Below are positions 9,005-17,408 of a DNA stretch of 64,000 bases, one piece after another (the stretch's first letter is position 1; every line of letters starts with the position of its first letter). Origin of the DNA: JAZKAR01 sp040389065 (lineage in GTDB: Bacteria; Pseudomonadota; Gammaproteobacteria; Burkholderiales; Casimicrobiaceae); the NCBI GenBank assembly GCA_040389065.1, contig JAZKAR010000012.1, positions 62,001 to 126,000 of the forward strand, given 5' to 3'. Under the pieces are notes generated by a model that saw only the letters and a program-made list of their open reading frames with translations, was not told where the DNA came from and ran no database searches. The translations under genes were made by a program, and so were the position numbers.

Positions 9005-9828
9005 TCAGCAGAGTCCTGTGCAGATGGCCAAACAGGTTCTAATTGACGCACCAATCCTACCCATTCATCTAATGACAAACTTTCAGGGCGGCGTTGCGGA
9101 TCAATTCCCCAGGCAGACCATTCAAGCGGAGCGGGTAACGCCTTTAAACTGTTAGAAAGCATTTTACGGCGCTGACCAAATGCCATTTGTAACACAAGTT
9201 CCAAAATACCTCGGTTGCATTGAAACCTTAGCATTTCTGACGGACGATGAGGCGTTAATCGTGCAACCATAGAATTTACTTTAGGTGCAGGAAAAAACGC
9301 TGTGGGGGGAACTTCAAACAAAGGTTCCACTTCAAAGACGGTTTGTACTGCTATGCTTAAACGGCTATATGCAGAGGTAGAAGGCTGAGCGCCTAAGCGC
9401 TCTATAACCTCTTTTTGTAACATAATATGAATATCTTTTATACATTCAGGGGTTTGAACCCACTTAAGCATGAGTACAGAAGATAAGTTATAGGGAAGAT
9501 TGCCAACTAATCGCAAAAGCGGTGTCTCAGGCACTTTCGCCGCATGGGCAGCAAAATCAAAGCTTAATACATCTTGTGAATATAAAATTAATTGCTCAGG
9601 CTTAAAGGTTTGCTTTAAATAGGCGCATAAATCACGGTCTAACTCAATCGCTTCGAGGGAAGGAATGCATGAAAGCAGCTCACGCGTTAACGCTCCTCGC
9701 CCTGGCCCAATTTCAATGACTCGTTCCCCTTTTTGAGGACGTATAGCGTGAACAATTCCTTCTAATACAGAAGGATCTTGAAGAAAATTTTGTCCGAACC
9801 GCTTACGCGGACGGGGAAGATGCTGCAT
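9001..9828 (-). CDS. rsmA: 16S rRNA (adenine1518-N6/adenine1519-N6)-dimethyltransferase
   Basis: A 275-residue RsmA/KsgA enzyme that dimethylates two adjacent adenines near the 3' end of 16S rRNA during small-subunit assembly. Diagnostic motifs are RKRFGQNFLQD at the N-terminus, the SAM-binding IEIGPGRGALT (about residues 38-48), the catalytic NLPYNLSS (near 112) and FFPAPKVNS. It overlaps the 3' end of pdxA by 26 bases; pdxA-ksgA linkage is common in proteobacteria. Loss gives kasugamycin resistance in other bacteria. Length is normal. Confidence 0.97.
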   Translation of the reverse strand: MQHLPRPRKRFGQNFLQDPSVLEGIVHAIRPQKGERVIEIGPGRGALTRELLSCIPSLEAIELDRDLCAYLKQTFKPEQLILYSQDVLSFDFAAHAAKVPETPLLRLVGNLPYNLSSVLMLKWVQTPECIKDIHIMLQKEVIERLGAQPSTSAYSRLSIAVQTVFEVEPLFEVPPTAFFPAPKVNSMVARLTPHRPSEMLRFQCNRGILELVLQMAFGQRRKMLSNSLKALPAPLEWSAWGIDPQRRPESLSLDEWVGLVRQLEPVWPSAQDSAE

Positions 9829-10909
9829 AACGATGCCTTACTAATTGTTCTGCTAATTGATGAGCGCTACCCAAACTTGATGCATCAGCTTCACCTGTGC
9901 CGGCTAAAGCTAATGCTGTTCCATGATCGACTGAAGTACGAATCAAAGGTAATCCTAATGTGACATTCACACCGTCACCAAAACTAGCCTGCTTAAAAGC
10001 AGCTAAGCCTTGATCATGATACATTGCAACAATAACATCAAAGTGCTGCGCATGGCGCGGAACAAAAATAGTATCTGCTGCCCAAGGGCCAGATACATTG
10101 ATTCCTTTTTCTTTTAATCGATTCAGGGCAGGCTCGATTATTTCTTTTTCTTCATGCCCTAAATACCCACCTTCACCTGCATGAGGATTTAAACCGCAAA
10201 CGGCAATACGAGGCTGGACAATACCAAAATCTTGCTTCAACCCTTGATTGACGACCTCAATGACAGCAGTAATATTTTCAATAGAAAGTGAGCTAGCTAC
10301 TTTGCTTAGAGGCATATGAACAGTAACCAAGGCGACGCGAAGTGCTTCATTTGCCATATGCTCATTGGCAAGCAACATAACAACCCTAGAGGTATGCGTT
10401 TTCACTTGCAGATATTCAGTATGCCCAGTAAATAGAATGCCAGCATCATTAATCACCCCCTTATGTACAGGAGCAGTTACGATAGCAGCAGCGTCTCCTG
10501 ACATACATGCAGCTACTGCTTTATCAAGCATTTCAAGCACGTAAGCTGAATTAGCGGGGTTTAGTGTTCCTGCTTGAACAGGTTCTGCCACGTTAACAGG
10601 CCATATATAAAGAGTGCCAGGCTCTATGGCCTTGGGTTTATCGCGAGGATGCTCAATGCATCGAATTTGACAATCTAGCCCCAATAAACGCGCACGCTCT
10701 GAAAATACAGTAGGATCACCCAACACTATAAAAGAATTAGCTAAAGGATTAGCCGTAGCCACCGTCGAAAAATACTTCAATACAATATCAGGGCCAATAC
10801 CTGCTGGCTCACCTGAAGTAATAAGAATAGCGGCAGCTTCATGATCAAAAAAAGGAGTCGTTTGAGACGAAGAAACGGTGGTTACAACAGAATGGGGGCC
10901 ATCAATCAT
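9803..10909 (-). CDS. pdxA: 4-hydroxythreonine-4-phosphate dehydrogenase
   Basis: A 368-residue NAD-dependent dehydrogenase of the DXP-dependent pyridoxal-phosphate pathway. Recognised by TSGEPAGIGPDI near the N-terminus, the metal-binding histidines in APVHKG, TGHTEYL and MYHDQGLAAFK, and the C-terminal TSVDHGTALALAGTG. It is about 35 residues longer than most homologues, the extra being an N-terminal leader (IDGPHSVVTTVSSSQTT) before the conserved core, so the true start could be internal, though no internal ATG is suitably placed. Overlaps rnfB upstream by eight bases and rsmA downstream by 26. Confidence 0.95.
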   Translation of the reverse strand: MIDGPHSVVTTVSSSQTTPFFDHEAAAILITSGEPAGIGPDIVLKYFSTVATANPLANSFIVLGDPTVFSERARLLGLDCQIRCIEHPRDKPKAIEPGTLYIWPVNVAEPVQAGTLNPANSAYVLEMLDKAVAACMSGDAAAIVTAPVHKGVINDAGILFTGHTEYLQVKTHTSRVVMLLANEHMANEALRVALVTVHMPLSKVASSLSIENITAVIEVVNQGLKQDFGIVQPRIAVCGLNPHAGEGGYLGHEEKEIIEPALNRLKEKGINVSGPWAADTIFVPRHAQHFDVIVAMYHDQGLAAFKQASFGDGVNVTLGLPLIRTSVDHGTALALAGTGEADASSLGSAHQLAEQLVRHRYAASSPSA

Positions 10910-11675
10910 TATTTTTCTCTGAAGGACTTAAGGAAATGCCTAAGGATGCTTCACTGCTCTTTTCAAGAGACCGCTTAGCTTTAGCTCGTATGCGCATTTT
11001 TTCTATAAAACTTAGCTTTTCATCTTTAGAAATATCGTGAGAAACAATTTCTGGAATATTTTGTACAGGATGATATAAAGCTAACAGACGTTCAGCTTTT
11101 TGCCGCTGCTCAGGAGTTCTACGTTGTTGCTGCCGATAAAAGGCATTTTTTGAACGCTCAGGCGCTACTGAATAACCAGATACAGAGTCAGGGCAAGGAT
11201 GATCACGAATTTCTATACATTCTACAGGGCATGGCTTTACACATAACTCGCAGCCCGTACAATCAGCCTGAAGCACGGTATGCATCCATTGAGGAGCACC
11301 AATAATAGCATCTACAGGGCACACAGCTAAACATAAGGCACACCCAATACACTGTGATTCATCGATAAAGGCTACCTTTGGAACAGGCGGCTTAACAGCG
11401 ACAGGGTATACAACCTTATCAGTAGGGGCAGTTGCCTTGTTATCGCTATTCGCAAAAAATGGTTGAGCTAGAGGTTGAGTGAGGAGTTGAGTCACAGACT
11501 CTTTTTTCTGCACCATCTTTTGTAAGGCAATGACTAAAGGCGCTCCTCCCGGTACACACCGATCAAGAGGGGCCTGGCCCTGAGCCAAAGCCTGGGCGTA
11601 TGGACGACAACCTGCGAAACCACACTGCCGGCACTGTGTTTGAGGTAGAAGAGCATCTAGCGCATCAACATCCAC
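10902..11675 (-). CDS. rnfB: RnfB-type iron-sulfur electron-transfer protein
   Basis: A 257-residue protein with an N-terminal four-cysteine [4Fe-4S] domain (CRQCGFAGCRPYA...RC) and a bacterial two-cluster ferredoxin domain (CIGCALCLAVCPVDAI and CTGCELCVKPCPVECI). It lacks the N-terminal membrane helix of true RnfB, and no other rnf genes are near. This stand-alone form is typical of betaproteobacteria, where its partner is uncertain; a ferredoxin role in Fe-S or redox supply is likely. The start is GTG at 11675 with GAGGAG upstream. A lysine/arginine-rich C-terminal tail follows the ferredoxin domain. Confidence 0.85.
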   Translation of the reverse strand: MDVDALDALLPQTQCRQCGFAGCRPYAQALAQGQAPLDRCVPGGAPLVIALQKMVQKKESVTQLLTQPLAQPFFANSDNKATAPTDKVVYPVAVKPPVPKVAFIDESQCIGCALCLAVCPVDAIIGAPQWMHTVLQADCTGCELCVKPCPVECIEIRDHPCPDSVSGYSVAPERSKNAFYRQQQRRTPEQRQKAERLLALYHPVQNIPEIVSHDISKDEKLSFIEKMRIRAKAKRSLEKSSEASLGISLSPSEKNND

Positions 11676-11698
11676 ACCAAATGCTCCTCATTGTTAAC

Positions 11699-11704
11699 AT
11701 TATA
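11699..11704 (-). promoter_or_regulatory. possible -10 element upstream of rnfB
   Basis: A perfect TATAAT on the minus strand sits about 24 bases before the GTG start of rnfB, just after the end of cspA. No good -35 is seen at the right distance, so this is only a weak candidate for a promoter of the rnfB-pdxA-rsmA chain. Confidence 0.2.
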
Positions 11705-11710
11705 ATAAAA

Positions 11711-11914
11711 TTAAGCAGAACGAATATTGAGTGCTTGCTTGCCTTTAGCGCCTTGACCAATCTCAAAACTCACCCGCTGTCCTTCTTTAAGGGTTTTGAA
11801 ACCATCCATATCAATCGCGGAGAAATGCGCAAACAAATCATCCGTACCATCATCTGGATGAATAAATCCAAACCCCTTGCTATCGTTAAACCACTTTACA
11901 ATACCGGTTGCCAT
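11711..11914 (-). CDS. cspA: cold-shock protein, CspA family
   Basis: A 67-residue single-domain nucleic-acid-binding protein (RNA chaperone). Both RNA-binding motifs are intact: KGFGFI (RNP1) and DLFAHF (RNP2). The start at 11914 (MATGIVKW) is chosen because AGGAAA precedes it and because this is where family members begin; an upstream in-frame start would add an unrelated 16-residue extension. It is transcribed away from yajC and has an apparently long leader (see promoter at 12044). Which Csp paralogue it is, and whether it is cold-induced or constitutive, cannot be read from the sequence. Confidence 0.95.
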   Translation of the reverse strand: MATGIVKWFNDSKGFGFIHPDDGTDDLFAHFSAIDMDGFKTLKEGQRVSFEIGQGAKGKQALNIRSA

Positions 11915-12043
11915 AATACAATTTCCTATATACAAGTAACACTGCACATGATGAACACACACGCCTCTAGAACGTTTCGCGCTAATCGTGCGTACCCCGA
12001 GGCTACACTGTGTCTAGTACATCCAACTTTTTACGCTTTTTAT

Positions 12044-12072
12044 GATATATGCGTCAAGCTTTTTCATATCAA
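12044..12072 (-). promoter_or_regulatory. candidate sigma-70 promoter for cspA
   Basis: On the minus strand TTGATA, a 17-base spacer and TATATC lie about 130 bases upstream of the cspA ATG. Spacing is ideal and the -35 matches five of six bases, the -10 four of six. It would give a 5' leader of roughly 120 nucleotides, in line with the long structured leaders of cold-shock genes. Inference from sequence only. Confidence 0.4.
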
Positions 12073-12187
12073 GATATTTCATGGCACAACAGAATGCCAA
12101 CCATGTAAACTCAAGATAAGTTCCACTTCTAAATAAAAGCATGGGAAAATAGCATAGAGAACGCTTTTTTACATAAGGATAGCAGTT

Positions 12188-12556
12188 ATGATTTCAACAG
12201 CCTTTGCACAAAGTGCTGCAACAGCGCCCCAATCCGCGCTGACCCCTAGCCCTGACTTATTATCCATGGGTTTGCCCTTGTTATTCATGCTGGGCATCTA
12301 TATGTTAATTATTCGCCCGCAAAATAAGCGACTTAATGAACAAAAAAAAATGGTAGATGCATTAAAATTGGGTGATGAAATTGTGACAACCGCTGGCCTT
12401 ATGGGAATTGTAGGCGCGATAAAAGATGATTTTATTCATTTAAAAGTTGCAGAAGGCCTAGAACTTTTACTGCAAAGACAATCTGTGCAACATATTCTCC
12501 CTAAAGGAACCGTAAAGCTACCTGCGACAACAACTCTAAAACTTTCTAAAAACTGA
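12188..12556 (+). CDS. yajC: preprotein translocase subunit YajC
   Basis: A 122-residue accessory subunit of the SecDF-YajC complex at the inner membrane. A hydrophobic stretch (LLSMGLPLLFMLGIYMLIIRPQ, about residues 26-48) anchors the protein, followed by the conserved cytosolic IRPQNKRLNEQKKMVDALKLGDEIVTTAGLMG segment. The leading MISTAFAQSAA resembles the short N-terminal leader usual in betaproteobacterial YajC. AAGGA lies upstream of the ATG. secD starts eight bases after the stop, the standard order. Confidence 0.96.
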   Translation: MISTAFAQSAATAPQSALTPSPDLLSMGLPLLFMLGIYMLIIRPQNKRLNEQKKMVDALKLGDEIVTTAGLMGIVGAIKDDFIHLKVAEGLELLLQRQSVQHILPKGTVKLPATTTLKLSKN

Positions 12557-12564
12557 GGATTTTC

Positions 12565-14430
12565 ATGCAACGCTTTGCCCGCTGGAAAATTTATTTGGTT
12601 GCTGCTGCGCTATTACTTGCCAGCCTATACACCTTACCCAATTTCTTTCCTCAAGTTCCTGCTGTGTTTGTTGCTCCACGCCATGAACAGCTTGCCGCAG
12701 ATATCGAGGATCAAATTAGAAAAACCCTCGAAGGTGCAAAAATTCCTTTTCGCCAGATAAGTCTTGAAAGCAAACAACTCGTTATTCGCTTTCCTGATGT
12801 TGAAAGCCAGCTCAAAGCGCGTGATAGTTTACAAAAAGGCTTTGAAGCTGATAATACATTGGCGCTTAATCTCGTATCAGATGCGCCTACATGGCTTCGC
12901 CAGCTCGGTGCGTCCCCTATGTTCTTAGGGCTTGATTTACGAGGAGGTGTTCACTTCCAACTCAAAGTTGACACACGCGATACAGTAGGTAAATCGCTTG
13001 ATACACAGTTGGCGGATATTCGCCGTTTTGTCCGCGAAAAACAAATTGATTTGACGAACAGTGAACGTACACATGAAAAAATAACCTTAACATTAAATCC
13101 AGCAACGCCACCAGCCACGTTAATGGAACAGCTTAACAAACAATATGCAGGTGTACTTGCTATACATACGCAAACTAACATCATTACACTTGAGCCTACC
13201 CCTGCAGAATTTGAACGACTTAGCAAAGCAGCTGTTGATCAAAACATGGCGATTTTACATAAGCGTGTAAATGAGTTAGGTATTGCCGAACCCATCGTTC
13301 AACGCCAAGGCACTGATCGTATTGTTGTAGAATTACCTGGAGTACAAGATATTGCACGCGCTAAAGAAATTTTAGGCCGTACCGCAACACTCGATTTACG
13401 AATTGTGAGTGATGATCAGGCAGGGCTTGCCGCAGCACGCTCTGGGCAAATGCCTCCTGTAGGCACTGAGTTACTGAAAGATCGCCAAGGCAATCCTATT
13501 CTTGTGAAGCGCCAAAGTCAGCTAACAGGAAATCAAATTTCTGATGCACAACCTGGTTTTGATCAACAAACACAAGAACCTGTGGTACATATCTCTCTTG
13601 ATAAAATTGGCTCGCGCATTTTTGAAGATCTTACTCGCGAGAATATTGGCCGGCGCATGGCTATCTTGCTTGTTGAAAAAAATAAAACCGAAGTCATTAC
13701 AGCACCCACTATTCGTGAACGTATTAGTGGAGGACGCGTTCAGATTAGCGGCTCTATGAATACCCAAGAAGCTCAAGATATCTCCCTGCTTATGCGTGCA
13801 GGTGCCTTAGCAGCGCCTATGGATATTATTGAAGAACGTACAGTAGGGCCTTCACTAGGGTTGGATAATATCCAAAAAGGGTTTCAATCTGTTCTGTACG
13901 GGTTTGCCATTCTCTCTGCATTTATCATGCTTTACTATCGCGGTATGGGTATTATCGCAACCATTTCTTTGATTGCAAACGTTGCACTTTTAGTTGGCAT
14001 ACTTTCTTTGCTTCAAGCCACCTTAACGCTTCCAGGTATCGCTGCGATTGCCTTAACATTGGGGATGGCAATTGATGCCAACGTATTGATTAATGAGCGT
14101 ATTCGTGAAGAACTTCGTGAAGGAGCAAAACCTCATGTTGCAATTGAAGTGGGTTATGACCAAGCCTGGAGAACTATTCTTGACTCTAATATCACAACAT
14201 TAATTGCTGGCTTAGCCTTATTTGCTTTTGGCTCAGGGCCAATTAAGGGGTTTGCAGTCGTTCACTGTTTAGGCATTCTTACTTCTATGTTTAGTGCTGT
14301 ATTGGTGTCGCGTTGCATTGTTTATTTAATCTATGGGCGCTTTGGCAGCAAGCTTGGCAGCATCTCTATTGGGCATGTGTGGAAAGGCAAAAGCACAGCG
14401 ACCTCCCCCACAAAAGCCGCTTCAATTTAA
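12565..14430 (+). CDS. secD: protein translocase subunit SecD
   Basis: A 621-residue inner-membrane protein that with SecF uses the proton-motive force to complete protein export. There is one N-terminal membrane segment, the LGLDLRGGVHF motif (about 118-128), a large periplasmic region ending in the VPVVHISL/SGSMNTQEAQDI part, then five C-terminal membrane helices with the RND signature ALTLGMAIDANVLINERIREE. Length agrees with E. coli SecD (615). It lies in the yajC-secD-secF operon with 8 bases before and 17 after. Confidence 0.98.
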   Translation: MQRFARWKIYLVAAALLLASLYTLPNFFPQVPAVFVAPRHEQLAADIEDQIRKTLEGAKIPFRQISLESKQLVIRFPDVESQLKARDSLQKGFEADNTLALNLVSDAPTWLRQLGASPMFLGLDLRGGVHFQLKVDTRDTVGKSLDTQLADIRRFVREKQIDLTNSERTHEKITLTLNPATPPATLMEQLNKQYAGVLAIHTQTNIITLEPTPAEFERLSKAAVDQNMAILHKRVNELGIAEPIVQRQGTDRIVVELPGVQDIARAKEILGRTATLDLRIVSDDQAGLAAARSGQMPPVGTELLKDRQGNPILVKRQSQLTGNQISDAQPGFDQQTQEPVVHISLDKIGSRIFEDLTRENIGRRMAILLVEKNKTEVITAPTIRERISGGRVQISGSMNTQEAQDISLLMRAGALAAPMDIIEERTVGPSLGLDNIQKGFQSVLYGFAILSAFIMLYYRGMGIIATISLIANVALLVGILSLLQATLTLPGIAAIALTLGMAIDANVLINERIREELREGAKPHVAIEVGYDQAWRTILDSNITTLIAGLALFAFGSGPIKGFAVVHCLGILTSMFSAVLVSRCIVYLIYGRFGSKLGSISIGHVWKGKSTATSPTKAASI

Positions 14431-14447
14431 AGAGTAAGGAAGCTTTC

Positions 14448-15413
14448 ATGGAACTTTTTCGCTTTAAACGCGATTTACCATTCATGCGTTATGCATGGAT
14501 TTTTAATCTTATTTCTATCATTACTTTTTTAGCTGCTGTATTTTTTCTAAGCACTAAAAAGTTACATCTTTCTGTAGATTTTACAGGCGGAACCATTGTT
14601 GAAATTCGCTCATCTGTTCCTTTAGAGCTTGATGCGTTACGCACACATTTAACACAAGGCGGCAGCGAAGTCGCTGTACAAAACTTTGGGTCATCGAAAG
14701 AAGCCATTTTGCGTTTTCCGGCTCGCGAAAAACTTTCGGCACAGAGTGCTTTTGTTAAATTGTGTGATAGCCCGCCTACTTCGGCAGCACCGCGCTCATG
14801 TACCTTTCAAAAGACGCCTATTGAACTTACGCGTGGAGATCAAGTAGGCCCTCAAGTAGGTGATGAACTGCTGCAGCAAGGTATTCTTGCCATGGTATTT
14901 GTGTGTACAGGTATTATCCTTTACCTGGCGTTTCGTTTTGAATGGCGCTTTGCGGTGGCAGCAGTCATTGCTAACCTGCACGACGTTATCATTATTTTAG
15001 GTTTTTTTGCCATGTTTCAATGGGAGTTTTCACTTCCCGTATTAGCAGGCATATTGGCTGTTTTAGGATACTCAGTCAATGAGTCTGTAGTGGTCGCTGA
15101 TCGAATTAGAGAAAACTTTTTTGCCTTTCCTAAAAAATCTGTGAGCGAGATTATGGATCATGCGATTACCAGCACCATGTCAAGAACCATAATTACGCAT
15201 GGGTGCACTCAAATGATGGTTACATCGATGCTTATTTTTGGCGGCACTACGTTGTTTTATTTTGCATTAGCGCTTACGATCGGCATTTGCTTTGGTATTT
15301 ACTCTTCAGTGTTAGTGATGGCACCGTTAGCTCGGTGGCTAGGGGTATCACGTGAGCATATGATTAAAGGGCATCGCAATAAAGAAAAAGATTGGACTAC
15401 TTTATTAGAGTAA
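14448..15413 (+). CDS. secF: protein translocase subunit SecF
   Basis: A 321-residue partner of SecD with six membrane segments. N-terminal LSVDFTGGTIVEI is the SecF counterpart of the SecD glycine motif; ILAVLGYSVNESVVVADRIREN and the TSMSRTIITHGCTQ segment identify the RND core. I chose the ATG at 14448 (MELFRFKRDLPFM) because AAGGA stands just before it and the alignment starts there; the frame is open upstream only inside secD. Two strong hairpins follow the stop. Confidence 0.97.
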   Translation: MELFRFKRDLPFMRYAWIFNLISIITFLAAVFFLSTKKLHLSVDFTGGTIVEIRSSVPLELDALRTHLTQGGSEVAVQNFGSSKEAILRFPAREKLSAQSAFVKLCDSPPTSAAPRSCTFQKTPIELTRGDQVGPQVGDELLQQGILAMVFVCTGIILYLAFRFEWRFAVAAVIANLHDVIIILGFFAMFQWEFSLPVLAGILAVLGYSVNESVVVADRIRENFFAFPKKSVSEIMDHAITSTMSRTIITHGCTQMMVTSMLIFGGTTLFYFALALTIGICFGIYSSVLVMAPLARWLGVSREHMIKGHRNKEKDWTTLLE

Positions 15414-15439
15414 GTTTTTTAGCCTAACAGATTGAATAG

Positions 15440-15476
15440 CCCTATTATTTCTGCTTATGCATGAGAAACAATAGGG
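15440..15476 (+). terminator. terminator-like hairpin after secF
   Basis: A 13-bp stem (CCCTATTATTTCT with AGAAACAATAGGG, one mismatch) around an 11-base loop, 26 bases after the secF stop, followed by TTAATT. It probably ends the yajC-secD-secF transcript; the T tract is weak. Confidence 0.5.
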
Positions 15477-15523
15477 TTAATTACATATAGTTCTCGCAAA
15501 TATGAGAACTATATGTAATTAAC
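15476..15523. repeat. perfect 20-bp inverted repeat
   Basis: Arms at 15476-15495 and 15504-15523 are perfect reverse complements (GTTAATTACATATAGTTCTC and its complement) around an 8-base loop. It abuts the preceding hairpin by one base and has no T tract, so it is not a classical terminator; it could be an operator, a cruciform or an mRNA-stabilising element. Confidence 0.6.
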
Positions 15524-15664
15524 TATTAAATTCAGGTTCCAAATAAATGGTTTTAATGGTTATAAACTTACTAGAAGAAAATATTACACTGCTATATGTT
15601 TAACCTTTTAGTAGGGTATTTTTTAATACTCTACTGTTTCATTATCAATAAGAAAGAGCTTCTC

Positions 15665-16315
15665 GTGATCGATTGGATTCCTTGTATTCTTCATCTTGAC
15701 CAATGCCTTAGCACACTTGCTCAAGATTATCCCACTTGGGTGTGGGCAGTATTATTTTTGGTGATTTTTGCTGAAACCGGTCTTGTAATTTTTCCTTTTT
15801 TGCCAGGTGACTCTTTACTTTTTATTACAGGCACTATAGCAGCAACAGGAGCCTATTCTCCTCATAGCATGGCAGCCATGCTGGTTTTTGCTGCCATAGC
15901 AGGTGATACCGTTAATTATTTTATCGGCAAACGATTAGGACACCACCTAACTACTGAAGGCAGTAAATGGGCGCGCTTCATCAAGCCGCAATACATTAAA
16001 CAAACTGAAGATTATTTTGAGCGCTACGGTATGCTAGCGCTAATTATAGGACGTTTTGCTCCTATTATTAGAACCTTTGCCCCTTTTTTAGCGGGTATTG
16101 CACACATGCGCTATATAACTTTTTTACGTTACAATATTATTGGCGCTATCGCTTGGGTTGTCCCTTTTCTTTATGCCGGCTATTTTTTCGGGCAAATTCC
16201 ACTTATTCAGCAAAACCTTAAATGGATTATGATGGCGATTATTATTATTTCGCTTTTACCCATCGCTTTCCAGGTTTTAAAAGCTGCTCGTAATACTGTT
16301 AAAACACAAAACTAA
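15665..16315 (+). CDS. DedA-family membrane protein
   Basis: A 216-residue integral membrane protein of the DedA/SNARE-associated family, now thought to include undecaprenyl-phosphate and phospholipid flippases that also affect membrane potential and cationic-peptide resistance. Visible: ETGLVIFPFLPGDSLLFITG, the GDTVNYFIGKRLG loop, GRFAPIIRTFAPFLAG and a C-terminal pair of helices. The protein aligns over its full length with E. coli DedA (219 residues) when started at the GTG at 15665; an ATG at 15596 would add 23 hydrophobic residues with no ribosome site. It appears to be a single gene between secF and ribA. Confidence 0.85.
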   Translation: MIDWIPCILHLDQCLSTLAQDYPTWVWAVLFLVIFAETGLVIFPFLPGDSLLFITGTIAATGAYSPHSMAAMLVFAAIAGDTVNYFIGKRLGHHLTTEGSKWARFIKPQYIKQTEDYFERYGMLALIIGRFAPIIRTFAPFLAGIAHMRYITFLRYNIIGAIAWVVPFLYAGYFFGQIPLIQQNLKWIMMAIIIISLLPIAFQVLKAARNTVKTQN

Positions 16316-16356
16316 CTTGTTTCAACCATATCTTTTATTCTTTTCACTATTTTTTT

Positions 16357-16382
16357 CTACAATAAATTGAACTTTATTGTAG
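16357..16382 (+). promoter_or_regulatory. perfect palindrome upstream of ribA
   Basis: CTACAATAAA and TTTATTGTAG form a perfect 10-bp stem with a 6-base loop, ending 33 bases before the ribA start. The T run is upstream of the stem, not after it, so it is not a plus-strand terminator. It could be an operator or a leader hairpin for ribA. I see no FMN riboswitch here. Confidence 0.35.
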
Positions 16383-16415
16383 AGTCTATGATTGACTTAA
16401 TTAAAGCGCGCAGTT

Positions 16416-17021
16416 ATGGAAAGCACATTGAAGATTGCTATTGAAACAAGTGTTCAAATTCCTATTCAATCAGCAATAGGCGAAATAGAAACCACTTTCA
16501 TTTCGTTTACAGGGCTAGATGACCCTCATTTTGCAATACAATTAGGTACCCTTGATCGTGACAAAGCACCGCTAGTGCGCATACATTCAGAATGCGCTAC
16601 GGGTGATATTTTTGGGTCATTACGGTGCGATTGTGGACCTCAGCTTCAAGAAGCCATTGTAAAAATTCATAATGAGGGTGGTTATATTATTTATCTTCGC
16701 CAAGAAGGAAGAGGCATAGGGCTAAATTCAAAATTACGCGCCTACAAAGAGCAAGATAAAGGCCTTGATACCTTTATGGCAAACCAAGTATTGGGTTTTC
16801 CTGATGATGCTCGAGATCTTAAATTGCCCGCTGAATTGTTAAAAGCGCTAGGCGTACAAAAGCTTCGTCTGCTCTCTAATAACCCAGATAAATTTCACTC
16901 TCTCGTTGAGAGTGGGCTCGATGTTATTGAGCGTGTTCCAACCGGTAAATTTGAAAACCCTAAAAATAAAAAATATTTAGACGCCAAACGAACACAAAAA
17001 AATCATAACTTAAGCGAATGA
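16416..17021 (+). CDS. ribA: GTP cyclohydrolase II
   Basis: A 201-residue enzyme opening riboflavin synthesis by converting GTP to 2,5-diamino-6-ribosylamino-4-pyrimidinone 5'-phosphate. The zinc cysteines are in HSECATGDIFGSLRCDCG (Cys60, Cys71, Cys73) and the catalytic YLRQEGRGIGL follows; NPDKFHSL and ERVPTGKFENPKNKKYLDAK are also typical. It is the single-domain RibA, without a RibB domain. No other rib genes are in the window. A palindrome lies just upstream. Identification is firm. Confidence 0.97.
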   Translation: MESTLKIAIETSVQIPIQSAIGEIETTFISFTGLDDPHFAIQLGTLDRDKAPLVRIHSECATGDIFGSLRCDCGPQLQEAIVKIHNEGGYIIYLRQEGRGIGLNSKLRAYKEQDKGLDTFMANQVLGFPDDARDLKLPAELLKALGVQKLRLLSNNPDKFHSLVESGLDVIERVPTGKFENPKNKKYLDAKRTQKNHNLSE

Positions 17022-17087
17022 GCCAGCCATTATCCTTATAAAATTTAGCTTGGATTTTCATAACAAAATATCTAAGCTAGTGGTCTG

Positions 17088-17230
17088 TAATGACTAAAAT
17101 AAGGGAAAGAAATGGATGAGTTTTATTATCTGGCAAGGCGCGAAGAGGAATCATAGCCAAGGCTATGCCGACGATGAGTAACGCAGTTAGATAAGAATAG
17201 TCACCATTTATGACCTAATTTTAGTCATTA
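17088..17230. mobile_element. 143-bp palindromic MITE-like element (family 2)
   Basis: Perfect 13-bp terminal inverted repeats (TAATGACTAAAAT at 17088-17100 and its complement at 17218-17230) extend inward as imperfect repeats for about 40 bases on each side of a GC-richer core (AAGGCGCGAAGAGGAAT, then an AGCC/GGCT palindrome). The ends carry TA, as expected for a TA target duplication. No ORF inside. It is unrelated in sequence to the TAGAAGTTACG family elsewhere in the window. Confidence 0.65.
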
Positions 17231-17355
17231 TAGAGAACCACATCATACACATCTGCAAAACAGCAAAAAAACAACATTAAATTTTAAATAAAAACAACAA
17301 CTTACAAAGACGCAAATTAAAACAACTTCAGCATTAATTTTCTTTCGTCGAAATA

Positions 17356-17399
17356 CTGGACAGCAGCGTGGAAAACAACCACCGCCCTTTTTAGTCCAG
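17356..17399 (+). promoter_or_regulatory. 5'-leader hairpin reaching the porin ribosome site
   Basis: CTGGAC (17356-17361) pairs with GTCCAG (17394-17399), and an inner GCGTGG/CCACCGC pairing adds to it. The right arm includes the first bases of the AGGAG ribosome-binding site (17398-17402) ten bases before the porin start. The hairpin could modulate translation. This is a prediction by eye, no energy was calculated. Confidence 0.35.
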
Positions 17400-17408
17400 G
17401 AGATTCGA

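Noticed and set aside
11600..12136. A 178-codon plus-strand frame over the rnfB start and cspA
   Set aside because: It is antisense to cspA and the start of rnfB; codon pattern and product look random.
16316..16415. FMN riboswitch upstream of ribA
   Set aside because: The leader is only about 100 bases and shows one simple palindrome, none of the conserved FMN-element core.
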